Below, one piece after another: positions 1 through 8,204 of a stretch of 23,759 nucleotides of DNA. Both the position numbers and the translations under genes were made by a program. Positions within the stretch are counted from its first letter, which is position 1; every line of letters starts with the position of its first letter. Location of the stretch: positions 1 through 23,759 of the forward strand of contig DAONLG010000011.1 in NCBI GenBank assembly GCA_035406565.1, given 5' to 3'. This DNA comes from Soehngenia sp035406565 (lineage in GTDB: Bacteria; Bacillota; Clostridia; Tissierellales; Tissierellaceae). The notes beneath the pieces were generated by a model. It had not been told where the DNA came from. It did not search any database and worked only from the letters and a program-made list of their open reading frames with translations.

Positions 1-1748
1 ATGTCAGCATTTTTTATCGTCGAAAGTCTATGAGCTATTACAAAACTAGTTCTTCCTTTCATCAATACATCCATGCCTTTTTGAATTAAAATCTCTGTTC
101 TCGTATCTACGCTTGATGTAGCTTCATCTAATATCAATATGGTTGGATTTGCAAGTATTGCCCTTGCGATCGTCAAAAGCTGCTTTTGACCTTGAGATAT
201 ATTAGATGCTTCTTCATTTAATACAGTGTCATATCCTTTTGGAAGAGTCCTTATGAAGTGATCTGCTTGTGCTAATTTAGCAGCTTTTATTATCTCTTCA
301 TCTGTTGCGTTTTCTTTTCCATATGCTATATTTTCTTTTATCGTCCCATTAAATAACCACGTATCTTGCAATACCATACCAAAGAGCTTTCTTACATCTT
401 CTCTTTTCATGTCTTTTGTATTTACTCCATCTATGAGAATCTCTCCATCATCTATTTCATAAAATCTCATCAATAGATTTACGATTGTCGTTTTGCCTGC
501 ACCTGTAGGCCCTACTATTGCCACAGTTTCTCCAGGAGATACATGTATGTTCATATCCTTTATGAGAGGTTTATCTTTGGAATACCCAAATGTCACATTT
601 CTAAATTCTACTTCTCCTCTTGGGTTTTCTAATTTCAATATCTTATGGCTTTCATCATCTTCTTCTGTTTCATCTAATAACTCAAACACCCTTTCAGCAG
701 ATGCTACGGTTGCCTGAAGGATGTTAATGATCTCTGCAGTCTGCACTATAGGTTGAGTGAATTGTCTTGTGTATTGCATGAAAGCTTGTACTGCACCAAT
801 AGTTATATTTCCTCTTAGTACAAATATGCCGCCAACTACTGCCACAAAAACATATCCAATGTTATTTACAAGTGACATAAGCGGCATTATTATGCCTGAT
901 ACAAATTGTGCTTTCCATGCATGATTATACAGTCTCTCATTTATCTCATTGAATTCTTCAATAAATTGATTTTCCCTACTGTAAGCTTTGACCGTTACAT
1001 GCCCTGTGTAGCTTTCTTCAACATGCCCATTCAATTCACCTAATGCATTTGCTTGTTTTGAAAAATAAACTTGAGATCTCTTTGCGATATTTTTTGTGAT
1101 CAATATGCTCAATGGTATCGTAATAACTGTAATCAGCGTGAGCATTGGGCTGATTACTAACATCATCACAAATATCCCTATGAAAGTTAAAGCAGATGTT
1201 ATTAGTTGTGTTACTGATTGCTGCATGGTTGAAATAATCGTATCGATGTCATTTGTAACTCTGCTTAAAATTTCTCCTACTGTCTTTGAATCAAAATACT
1301 TCAAGGGTAATTTGTGTATTTTATCATTTGCTTGTTTTCTTAAATCGTAGCCTAATCTTTGTGACACACTAGCCATTAAAAATTGTTGCAGATAGCTAAA
1401 TGCAGCTGCTACCAAATAAATACCTATTAATAAAAATATAGTATTTTTTATAAAATTAAAGTCAATTGCTGTATTTGTCTTTACAGAATTATACAGCGAA
1501 GTTGTTATTTGCCCTATAATGATCGGGCTTATAACAGTAAAAATAGTAGCTCCTATAGCCATAAAAATGACAACTATCATTTTAAACCTGTATGGTCTTA
1601 GATATTCAACTAGCCTTTTTACAGTGCCCGAAAAATCTTTTGGCTTTTCTAAAGTCGCAAATCTTCCTCCTTGTCCTCTGCCACCTTGTTGATTATTTAC
1701 TCTTTTAGCTTTTCTTTTCTTTTCTAATTCTTTATTTTCTTCACTCAT
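1..1748 (-). CDS. ABC exporter, permease-ATPase subunit (catalytic half of heterodimer), 3' end cut by window
   Basis: The first 582 residues of a fused transmembrane/ATPase ABC exporter are visible; the rest runs off the window. The start is ATG at 1748, which overlaps the stop of the preceding ABC gene by 8 bases (ATGAGTGA), so the pair is translationally coupled. The N-terminus is a charged, Gly/Gln-rich stretch, followed by the six-helix exporter domain. The nucleotide-binding domain has Walker A GPTGAGKTT (413-421), the Q-loop VLQDTWLF, signature ISQGQ, Walker B ILILDE with the catalytic Glu (E542), and the H-loop His in IAHRLST (H573). The canonical Glu and His with a modified signature are typical of the TM288/BmrD-like partner in heterodimeric exporters of the multidrug/lipid type. 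The substrate cannot be read from sequence. Family assignment is very sure; a drug-export role is inferred. Confidence 0.93.
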   Translation of the reverse strand, partial: MSEENKELEKKRKAKRVNNQQGGRGQGGRFATLEKPKDFSGTVKRLVEYLRPYRFKMIVVIFMAIGATIFTVISPIIIGQITTSLYNSVKTNTAIDFNFIKNTIFLLIGIYLVAAAFSYLQQFLMASVSQRLGYDLRKQANDKIHKLPLKYFDSKTVGEILSRVTNDIDTIISTMQQSVTQLITSALTFIGIFVMMLVISPMLTLITVITIPLSILITKNIAKRSQVYFSKQANALGELNGHVEESYTGHVTVKAYSRENQFIEEFNEINERLYNHAWKAQFVSGIIMPLMSLVNNIGYVFVAVVGGIFVLRGNITIGAVQAFMQYTRQFTQPIVQTAEIINILQATVASAERVFELLDETEEDDESHKILKLENPRGEVEFRNVTFGYSKDKPLIKDMNIHVSPGETVAIVGPTGAGKTTIVNLLMRFYEIDDGEILIDGVNTKDMKREDVRKLFGMVLQDTWLFNGTIKENIAYGKENATDEEIIKAAKLAQADHFIRTLPKGYDTVLNEEASNISQGQKQLLTIARAILANPTILILDEATSSVDTRTEILIQKGMDVLMKGRTSFVIAHRLSTIKNAD

Positions 1749-3474
1749 CTTTTAATGCCTCCTCTCCTAGCTGAGATTGAGCGATTTCTCTATAAACCTC
1801 GCAAGTTTTTAACAATTCCTTATGATTTCCTACACCTACTATTACTCCATCATCTAATACTACGATTGTTTCAGCATCCATAATAGTTGAAATCCTTTGT
1901 GCAACTATCAATACGCCTGAATTTTGTGTGACTTTCTTTAATTCTTCCCTCAGTATCTTATCTGTTTTAAAGTCAAGGGCAGAAAAACTATCGTCAAATA
2001 AATAAAAATCAGGTCTTCTAACTATTGCTCGCGCTATTGATAACCTTTGTTTTTGCCCTCCTGATAGGTTTTTCCCTCCTTGGGATATTATATAATCTAA
2101 TCCTTCTTTGTTTTTTAAAACAAAATCATAAGCCTGTGCTATTTTTAAAGCTTCAATTATCTCTTCATCTGTCGCATCTTCTTTGCCCATCTTAATATTA
2201 TCCCTTATAGTTCCTGTAAACAACACAGTCTTTTGAGGGACTAGCGAAAAGTGTTTTCTCAGCTCTTCCTGAGAAATATCTTTTATGTTTTTCCCATTTA
2301 ATAGTATTTCTCCCCTTACAGGATCAAAAAATCTCATGATCAAATTCAAAATAGTCGATTTTCCGCTGCCGGTTCCACCTATGATAGCAGTGGTTTCTCC
2401 TTTTTTTACTTTAAAGCTAACATCTTTTATCGCTGGTGTTACTGAGTCAAAGTAGTTAAACGTGACATCTTTTAATTCTAATATATCGCCTTCTTTATTT
2501 TCTGGTAATTTTTCAGCCCCATCTACTATTTCCGACTCTAAATCTAAGACTTCATTTATTCTCGAAGCTGAAGCACTTGCTCTTGGAAACATTATGAATA
2601 TGACTGATACCATTATCAAAGAAAACATGATCTGCATTACATATTGAATAAATGCCATCAATTGTCCTACTTCCATATCATTTGTACTTATTAAATTACT
2701 TCCAAACCAAATTACTGCAACATTTGTAAAATTTAATATGATCATTATCAAAGGCATAACTAAAGTCATAATTCTTGTAACTTTTAAAAATGTCTCTGTC
2801 AAATCTCTATTTGCTTTTTCGAATCTCACTTTTTCAAAGCCGACTTTATTAAAAGCTCTTATTACTCTAATGCCTGATAATTCTTCTCTCATTACTTTGT
2901 TTATGTTGTCAATTTTTTCTTGAATCTTTTTGAAAAAAGGAAATGCAATTTTACCTATTAAAGCAATCACTATTATCAAAAGCGGACCTGATAAAAGGAG
3001 AATCCTAGATAGAGTAGAATTAGTCGAAAAAGCCATTACAAAACCCCCTATCAACATCAAAGGGGCTCTTACCATCATTCTCATAGACATGATCGCAACT
3101 TGTTGCATTTGATTTATATCATTTATAGTCCTTGTTATTAAAGATGATGTGCCTATCTTTTCCATTTCATTTAATGAAAATCCTTCTACTTTAGTAAATA
3201 CCATTCTCCTTAAGTCTTTACCAAATCCTGTAGCTGCCTTCGAAGAAAGATAAGCCGATACAATCATTGAACATGTTCCAATGACTGCAAATACTACCAT
3301 TTTTATCCCTGTCTTTAAAATGTAATTTATATCACCATTTACGACGCCTTTATCTACTATATTTCCCATGAGCCTTGGTAAAAAAAGCTCGCATAATACT
3401 CCTATCATCGTAAAAGTCAGAACTCCAACTACATTTTTCCAATAGGGCTTTAGATTTTTAAAAAGTTTTATCAT
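1741..3474 (-). CDS. ABC exporter, permease-ATPase subunit with degenerate ATP site (577 aa)
   Basis: A complete six-helix exporter with C-terminal ATPase, the partner of the following gene. Transmembrane segments fill about residues 1-300. The ATPase has Walker A GGTGSGKST (366-374), Q-loop VPQ, a standard LSGGQ (470-474), and Walker B YLFDD, where Asp495 replaces the catalytic Glu. The H-loop His is replaced by Gln526 (VAQRIST). These two changes are the mark of the TM287/BmrC-like subunit, which carries the non-hydrolysing site in heterodimeric exporters. The start is ATG at 3474, preceded by GGAGAG. It is the first gene of a two-gene operon and is divergent from an XRE-family regulator, an arrangement that suggests but does not prove local control. 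The transported compound is unknown. Confidence 0.93.
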   Translation of the reverse strand: MIKLFKNLKPYWKNVVGVLTFTMIGVLCELFLPRLMGNIVDKGVVNGDINYILKTGIKMVVFAVIGTCSMIVSAYLSSKAATGFGKDLRRMVFTKVEGFSLNEMEKIGTSSLITRTINDINQMQQVAIMSMRMMVRAPLMLIGGFVMAFSTNSTLSRILLLSGPLLIIVIALIGKIAFPFFKKIQEKIDNINKVMREELSGIRVIRAFNKVGFEKVRFEKANRDLTETFLKVTRIMTLVMPLIMIILNFTNVAVIWFGSNLISTNDMEVGQLMAFIQYVMQIMFSLIMVSVIFIMFPRASASASRINEVLDLESEIVDGAEKLPENKEGDILELKDVTFNYFDSVTPAIKDVSFKVKKGETTAIIGGTGSGKSTILNLIMRFFDPVRGEILLNGKNIKDISQEELRKHFSLVPQKTVLFTGTIRDNIKMGKEDATDEEIIEALKIAQAYDFVLKNKEGLDYIISQGGKNLSGGQKQRLSIARAIVRRPDFYLFDDSFSALDFKTDKILREELKKVTQNSGVLIVAQRISTIMDAETIVVLDDGVIVGVGNHKELLKTCEVYREIAQSQLGEEALKDE

Positions 3475-3507
3475 TTACATACGCTCTCCTTATTTTGTCT
3501 AGTCTGT

Positions 3508-3536
3508 TTGTTTATTCTATCATTTTAGGGTATAAT
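3508..3536 (+). promoter_or_regulatory. Putative sigma-A promoter for the XRE regulator operon
   Basis: A perfect -10 box TATAAT (3531-3536) lies 17 bases after a weak -35 (TTGTTT, 3508-3513). It sits in the 124-bp divergent gap and would start transcription about 55 bases before the regulator's ATG. The -10 is clear; the -35 matches only half of the consensus. Confidence 0.5.
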
Positions 3537-3598
3537 ATAAAAGTATAAAAGTGATTATAGCAAATAATTTTTTGCTTTTCAAGGTGAGGAGGTATATC

Positions 3599-4666
3599 AT
3601 GCAATTGTCGATTGGAAGCACTATCAAAAAATTACGAGAGAATAAAGGAATAAGTGTTGAGGAATTTGCTCATGGATTAGGGGTATCTAAGGAAGTTGTG
3701 GAGATGTGGGAAAATAATTTAGCATATCCCGATATAACTATTTTATCCTCTATAGCAAGGATCTTAGGAACAACTATTGACTCACTCTTGATGTTTGAAA
3801 CAGAGCTTACACCTGAAGATGTAAACAATATATATAAAATTTGCGCAGAAAAATTTTCTACCTCAGATTATTATGAAGCTATGAAAATCTGCGAACAGTA
3901 TTTAGAAGAGTATCCAGATAGCCTTTTTTTGAAATTTAGGATAGGAAGCCTTTTGCAGGAATATATTCAGCTAGCTCATTCAGAGGAAGAAGCTGATAGA
4001 ATGTTAAATCGTTCGATACAGCTTTTAGAAGAAGCTTCAAATATCGGAGATCTAGAAGTAAAACAGGCTGCATTATATGTTTTATCAAGCCTTTATACGA
4101 TGAAAGGGGAATATGAAAAAGCAATTGACTTATTGAATACCCTTCCAAAAATTAATGTAAATACTGGCTTTATGCTCTCAACAATCTACTCTATAACGGG
4201 AGATAAAGAAAAAGCAAAGAAAATAGAACAAGAGAGTCTTTTTAACAATATTAATAATTCAATTATTTCTTTAGCTAGTTTATGGGGCATAGCTTTAGAA
4301 GAAAGAAACTTCGAATATGCATTAGAATTAGCTAATCTTCAAAGAAAAATCATTCTTGACTTTGAATTGGAGGGATATCTTTTAGGCAACAATATCCTGA
4401 TGTTTGCTGATACTTATGCTGTGATGAAAGACAAAGAAAAAACTTTATCATATATTGAGAAATATGTCGATTGGTTGTTAAAAACAAATGAGGAAAAGCT
4501 AGATTTATCAAAAAATAGATATTTCAATTTAGTTGAAAACCTAACTCCAAATATGAGTTATGAATACAATAAACAAAATTTTATCAGTTCAGTTGTTAAA
4601 AATCCAGAGTATGATTTTGTAAAATATACGGAAAAATACAAAAAAATTATCGGTCGAATATTTTAG
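3599..4666 (+). CDS. XRE-family HTH regulator with TPR-like C-terminal domain (355 aa)
   Basis: An N-terminal Cro/C1-type helix-turn-helix (about residues 1-60) contains the typical pattern ISVEEFAHGLGVSKEVVEMWE and a following helix ending IDSLL. The remaining ~290 residues are all-helical with TPR-like units (for example YEAMKICEQYLEEYPDS and KGEYEKAIDLLNTLP), a layout used by regulators that bind a peptide or small molecule. I place the start at ATG 3599, because GAGGAGGT lies 5 bases upstream; a longer reading frame from 3551 has no such site. It is divergent from the ABC exporter and 8 bases from the next gene, so it could regulate either. The ligand is unknown. Confidence 0.85.
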   Translation: MQLSIGSTIKKLRENKGISVEEFAHGLGVSKEVVEMWENNLAYPDITILSSIARILGTTIDSLLMFETELTPEDVNNIYKICAEKFSTSDYYEAMKICEQYLEEYPDSLFLKFRIGSLLQEYIQLAHSEEEADRMLNRSIQLLEEASNIGDLEVKQAALYVLSSLYTMKGEYEKAIDLLNTLPKINVNTGFMLSTIYSITGDKEKAKKIEQESLFNNINNSIISLASLWGIALEERNFEYALELANLQRKIILDFELEGYLLGNNILMFADTYAVMKDKEKTLSYIEKYVDWLLKTNEEKLDLSKNRYFNLVENLTPNMSYEYNKQNFISSVVKNPEYDFVKYTEKYKKIIGRIF

Positions 4667-4674
4667 GTCTTTAG

Positions 4675-5940
4675 ATGCAAACTTTATTTTATAAAAATAA
4701 TGAAAAACATATAAAATACTTTATTTTGTTTTTTTATTGTCTGTTATTGATTTCTTGTGCCTTTTTATTTAACACTCCAAGTCAAATATTTAGTGGATTA
4801 AAAACCATAATAGAGCATCCTGACTTGTTGATGGTTGATTATTTTGAAGTGGCAAATATCGGTGCAGCATTGCTAAATAGCGGCATAGTTATGCTGATTT
4901 TGTTGATTATTGTAAAAGTGCAAGATATTGATCCTAACGGTCCTGTTGTATCTGCAATATTTACAGTTACTGGTTTTTCTATGTTTGGAAAAAACATCAT
5001 CAATGTGCTTAGCATAATTTTGGGAGTGTTTATTTATAGCAAAATAAAGAGAGAAAAATTCACTAAATTTACAGTTATTGCTTTTTTTAGTACTGCGCTT
5101 AGCCCTTTAGTCACTCGTGTTGGTTTTGGCAGCGAATTGGTTTTTCCTCTTAATTTTATATTTGCAATAGCCTCTGGTGTATTAGTTGGATTTATAATGC
5201 CTCCATTGGCTAATAGTTTTGTGCGCATACACCAAGGTTATAGCCTTTATAATGTTGGATTTACATCTGGAATAATTGGCATGATCATTGCTTCTTTGTT
5301 TAGAGCATTTGATAGACCATTAGATTCTATGTATGTTATATATCAAGGCTCAGATAGTAAAGTAAAGTTGTTGATGTACTTTATATCTGTAACTCTTATA
5401 ATATTTAAATTGATTATATCAAAGTTAGATATTCGTAAGTATAAAAATTTAATCAATCGTTCTGGAAGATTAGTTACTGATTTCATAAGCTTAGACGGAT
5501 TTGACATGGCTATATTAAATATGGGAATTTTAGGATTAATCTGTTTAATTTACATTGAAATCATAGGTGCAAACTTAAATGGCCCTATTATTGCAGCAAT
5601 ATTTACTGTGATGGGTTTTGGATCTTTCGGCAAGCATCCAAAAAATATTTTGCCTGTCATGATTGGAGCTATTATTTTACTCAAACTAACAGGAAATGAC
5701 TTATCTGATGTAAACTCCATTTTAACAGTGTTTTTTTCGACTACATTAGCTCCTATGTCAGGCGAATTTGGATTTTTCGTAGGTATAATAGCAGGTGGTT
5801 TACATGCGTCTTTAGTCTCTAATCTGTCATATCTTCATGCGGGACTAAATTTGTATAACAATGGGTTTTCAGGAGGATTTATTGCAGCATTTTTAGTTCC
5901 TATAATTACTTCTTTTAGAAAGGATAATTTTAATGAATAA
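4675..5940 (+). CDS. DUF1576-type polytopic membrane protein with internal duplication (421 aa)
   Basis: A hydrophobic protein with roughly ten or more membrane segments, built from two homologous halves (about 60-205 and 275-407). Both halves keep the same motifs: NGP..(S/A)AIFTV.GF..FGK (88-106, 302-320), FFST.L(S/A)P (138-144, 354-360) and a HxGxxLYNxGF..G block (186-199, 388-400). The repeated layout resembles inverted- or direct-repeat transporters, and I recognise it as the uncharacterised DUF1576 family; that name is from memory and not checked by search. A function in transport is inference. It follows the XRE regulator by 8 bases with only a weak ribosome site (AGGT), and its stop overlaps the next gene by 8 bases (ATGAATAA), so the three genes look like one coupled operon. 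Confidence 0.72.
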   Translation: MQTLFYKNNEKHIKYFILFFYCLLLISCAFLFNTPSQIFSGLKTIIEHPDLLMVDYFEVANIGAALLNSGIVMLILLIIVKVQDIDPNGPVVSAIFTVTGFSMFGKNIINVLSIILGVFIYSKIKREKFTKFTVIAFFSTALSPLVTRVGFGSELVFPLNFIFAIASGVLVGFIMPPLANSFVRIHQGYSLYNVGFTSGIIGMIIASLFRAFDRPLDSMYVIYQGSDSKVKLLMYFISVTLIIFKLIISKLDIRKYKNLINRSGRLVTDFISLDGFDMAILNMGILGLICLIYIEIIGANLNGPIIAAIFTVMGFGSFGKHPKNILPVMIGAIILLKLTGNDLSDVNSILTVFFSTTLAPMSGEFGFFVGIIAGGLHASLVSNLSYLHAGLNLYNNGFSGGFIAAFLVPIITSFRKDNFNE

Positions 5941-6283
5941 AAATGATTCTATATTGGTAAGAATAATGAATGAATTATTGAAAATATATCTGTCCTATGG
6001 GTGCGAAGATGTGACTATTAACTTTAAAAAATCTGATAAAATGGGTCTGATAAGTCTAGAAGGCTCAGTTGAAAAAATAGATGATGCGATTTTAAGAGAA
6101 CTTCAAATTTCTTTAAATACACCTAGAAGAGATGACACAGAGGAATACTATTATAAACTGCTGGGAAGTGACTATTCTTTTGAATTGAATTTACTCGATT
6201 CAATGGTAGATGAGGGAAATGTAAATTATGAAGGTGGAAAATTAAAGATAAAAGTAATGAGAAAATTAGAGGGAGGCTTTTAG
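5933..6283 (+). CDS. Small soluble protein of unknown function (116 aa)
   Basis: I do not recognise this protein. It is hydrophilic, acidic, and has no signal peptide or membrane segment. The pattern is an N-terminal helix (residues 5-20, NDSILVRIMNELLKIYL) and then alternating strands such as VTINFKK, MGLISLEGSVE and KLKIKVMRKL, so a small alpha/beta fold is likely. No catalytic motif or cysteine pair is visible. The ATG overlaps the stop of the DUF1576-type gene by 8 bases and has AAAGGA upstream, which indicates coupled translation and a possible cytoplasmic partner role for the membrane protein. The stop codon lies in the loop of a terminator hairpin. Confidence 0.75.
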   Translation: MNKNDSILVRIMNELLKIYLSYGCEDVTINFKKSDKMGLISLEGSVEKIDDAILRELQISLNTPRRDDTEEYYYKLLGSDYSFELNLLDSMVDEGNVNYEGGKLKIKVMRKLEGGF

Positions 6284-6294
6284 CCTCCCTTTAT
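6270..6294. terminator. Bidirectional terminator between the small-protein gene and pepF
   Basis: A 7-8 bp stem (gggaggc 6271-6277 with gcctccc 6283-6289, plus an A-T pair at 6270/6290) encloses a 5-base loop. It overlaps the plus-strand stop codon and touches the pepF stop. Short T-rich tracts follow in both directions, so it can serve both convergent genes. Confidence 0.75.
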
Positions 6295-8105
6295 TCTTCA
6301 CTCTCTATTTCTTCGGTCAATTTTACAATTTCATCTATTAAGCTTCCAATATATTCTATAGTGTTTAATAATGGTTCTTCTGTTGTAATATCTACTTTTG
6401 CCATTTGAGCTAATTCAACTGGAGTCTTTGTTCCACCAGCTTTAAGCACATTTTTCCAATCCTCTACTGCGCTTTCTCCTTCTCTTAAAATTCTTTGGCT
6501 TACTTGTGTAGCTATAGTAAGACCCGCTGAATATGTGTAAGGGTAAAGTCCCATGTAATAGTGAGGTTGTCTCATCCATGTGAGCTCTGCACCTTCGTTT
6601 ATTATCACATCTTCTCCCCAGAATTTCTCGAGGGTTTGTCTCTTTAGCTGATTTAATATTTGTGCATTTACACTCTCACCTTTATCAATGATCTTGTAGA
6701 CTTCTCTTTGATAATGAGCTTCTAACAGATGAGTTACAAAATTGTGATAGTAAGTTCTAGCTATGATACTAGATATTACCCATCGTTTCATCCTCTTGTC
6801 AGTTGTATTTTTCATTAAATAATTAGCCATTAGCATTTCATTCATTGTCGATGGTGATTCAATAAAATAGAGTGAAGGCCTTGAATTAAATATGCTTTGG
6901 TTTTTGTGTGCCAGTGTAAAATGTCCTGCATGTCCAAGTTCATGTGCCAGCACAAATACTTCTCTCATTCTCTCCGTCCATGATATCAGTATATATGGAT
7001 GAGCTCCATAAGGCGATGAACAAAATGCACCAGTGGATTTCCCTTGGTTTTGGACAAAATCTATCCACCTTTCATCAAATGCTCTATTGAGCATCTGTAC
7101 ATAGTCTTCTCCCAAAATGCCTAGAGCGCCTAAAATATATTCTTTTGCTTCTTCTACACTGATCTTAGGTTCAAAATCAGGATCTACATCAACTTTTAAG
7201 TCTGCAAAGGTCATTTCTTCCAACCCGTATATATTTTTTAATAATCTTGCATATTTTCTCATATGAGGTGCAAGATGTTCCATTATCAAATCAATTTGTC
7301 TATCGTAAAGTTCTCTTTCTACTTCTTGAGGAAATAAAAGGCTATCTATGACCGAGTCAAATCCTCTTAGATCAGAAATTGTCTTTTCTGTTTGCACATG
7401 AGTATTGTAAGTAGCCCCTATTGTGTACTGATACTCCCTTAGTTTGTTAGAAAAAACTTCAAATGCTTTCCTTCTTATTTTTGTATCTTTTTCATATTCC
7501 CATTCGCCCTCAAATAATACAAAGCTCAAAGGATATTTTTTGCCATCAACTTCAAACTCTCCGAACTTCATATCTGCTAATTTTGCCATGTTGTATATAT
7601 TTTCTGGTGCTTCTAAAGTATTGCTTAAACTTATCAATACTCTTTCTGCTTCTTTATGCAATCTATGAGGTTTTTTTCTTAATATATCCTTGAGAAATCC
7701 AGAGTTATCAGGTGATTGAGTGATTGCCTGTTCGATGGTCTCTTTTGGTAGATTTGATATTTCTTCTTCAATGAAGTCGATCTCTGCGAGTATTTTTGTA
7801 AATGTTGTCATGACTTTAGAATACAGGGTTTGATTGTCCATGTTTGTTTGGTCTTCATTCACTTTTAATGATGCATATGTTGCAAGCCAAGTAAATAGCA
7901 TCTCAAATTCTCTGTATTTATCCAAGCATTCATTTATGTCTTCTGGTGTTTTAAGTTTTCCTTTATAATCTCGTATTATTTTCTCTGCACTTTTTTTAGT
8001 CTTATCCAACGCTTCATTAAAAGCGTCTTCTGTTTTGAATAAACTAGTCAGATCCCATGTCAGATTCACATCAACTTCATTTCTCTTAGGCAATGCTTTT
8101 ACCAT
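6291..8105 (-). CDS. pepF: Oligoendopeptidase F, M3 family zinc peptidase (604 aa)
   Basis: A cytoplasmic metallopeptidase that cuts short oligopeptides. The zinc-binding motif HELGH is at residues 388-392 in the context VLAHELGHAGHFTL, with the third ligand expected in the helix SPSTMNEMLMANYL. The N-terminal region (MVKALPKRNEVDVNLTWDL) and the full length of about 600 residues match PepF. There is no signal peptide. The start at ATG 8105 has an AGAGGGGTG-like ribosome site. It is transcribed alone: an htrA terminator lies upstream and a shared hairpin downstream. It probably helps peptide turnover in an amino-acid-fermenting organism; that role is inferred. Confidence 0.95.
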   Translation of the reverse strand: MVKALPKRNEVDVNLTWDLTSLFKTEDAFNEALDKTKKSAEKIIRDYKGKLKTPEDINECLDKYREFEMLFTWLATYASLKVNEDQTNMDNQTLYSKVMTTFTKILAEIDFIEEEISNLPKETIEQAITQSPDNSGFLKDILRKKPHRLHKEAERVLISLSNTLEAPENIYNMAKLADMKFGEFEVDGKKYPLSFVLFEGEWEYEKDTKIRRKAFEVFSNKLREYQYTIGATYNTHVQTEKTISDLRGFDSVIDSLLFPQEVERELYDRQIDLIMEHLAPHMRKYARLLKNIYGLEEMTFADLKVDVDPDFEPKISVEEAKEYILGALGILGEDYVQMLNRAFDERWIDFVQNQGKSTGAFCSSPYGAHPYILISWTERMREVFVLAHELGHAGHFTLAHKNQSIFNSRPSLYFIESPSTMNEMLMANYLMKNTTDKRMKRWVISSIIARTYYHNFVTHLLEAHYQREVYKIIDKGESVNAQILNQLKRQTLEKFWGEDVIINEGAELTWMRQPHYYMGLYPYTYSAGLTIATQVSQRILREGESAVEDWKNVLKAGGTKTPVELAQMAKVDITTEEPLLNTIEYIGSLIDEIVKLTEEIESEE

Positions 8106-8140
8106 TTTAACACCCCTCTTATTTCGATAATCTAAATAAT

Positions 8141-8149
8141 ATTATATCA
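8141..8149 (-). promoter_or_regulatory. Extended -10 promoter element for pepF
   Basis: On the minus strand the sequence reads TGATATAAT, a TGn extended -10 with a perfect TATAAT, about 36 bases before the pepF ATG. No good -35 box is seen, as is normal for extended -10 promoters. Confidence 0.5.
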
Positions 8150-8170
8150 AATTTACAAAAATATACTAGC

Positions 8171-8202
8171 AAAAAATGCGGCTATTTTAATAAGCCGCAT
8201 TT
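8171..8202 (-). terminator. Terminator of htrA
   Basis: On the minus strand a perfect stem of about 10 bp (aatgcggct paired with agccgcatt) with a 9-base loop is followed by six T residues. It begins 3 bases after the htrA stop codon, and is a textbook intrinsic terminator. Confidence 0.88.
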
Positions 8203-8204
8203 AA

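Noticed and set aside
3551..3598. A longer N-terminus (16 extra residues) for the XRE regulator
   Set aside because: The extension covers the GAGGAGGT ribosome site of ATG 3599, and starts within a few bases of the predicted transcription start.
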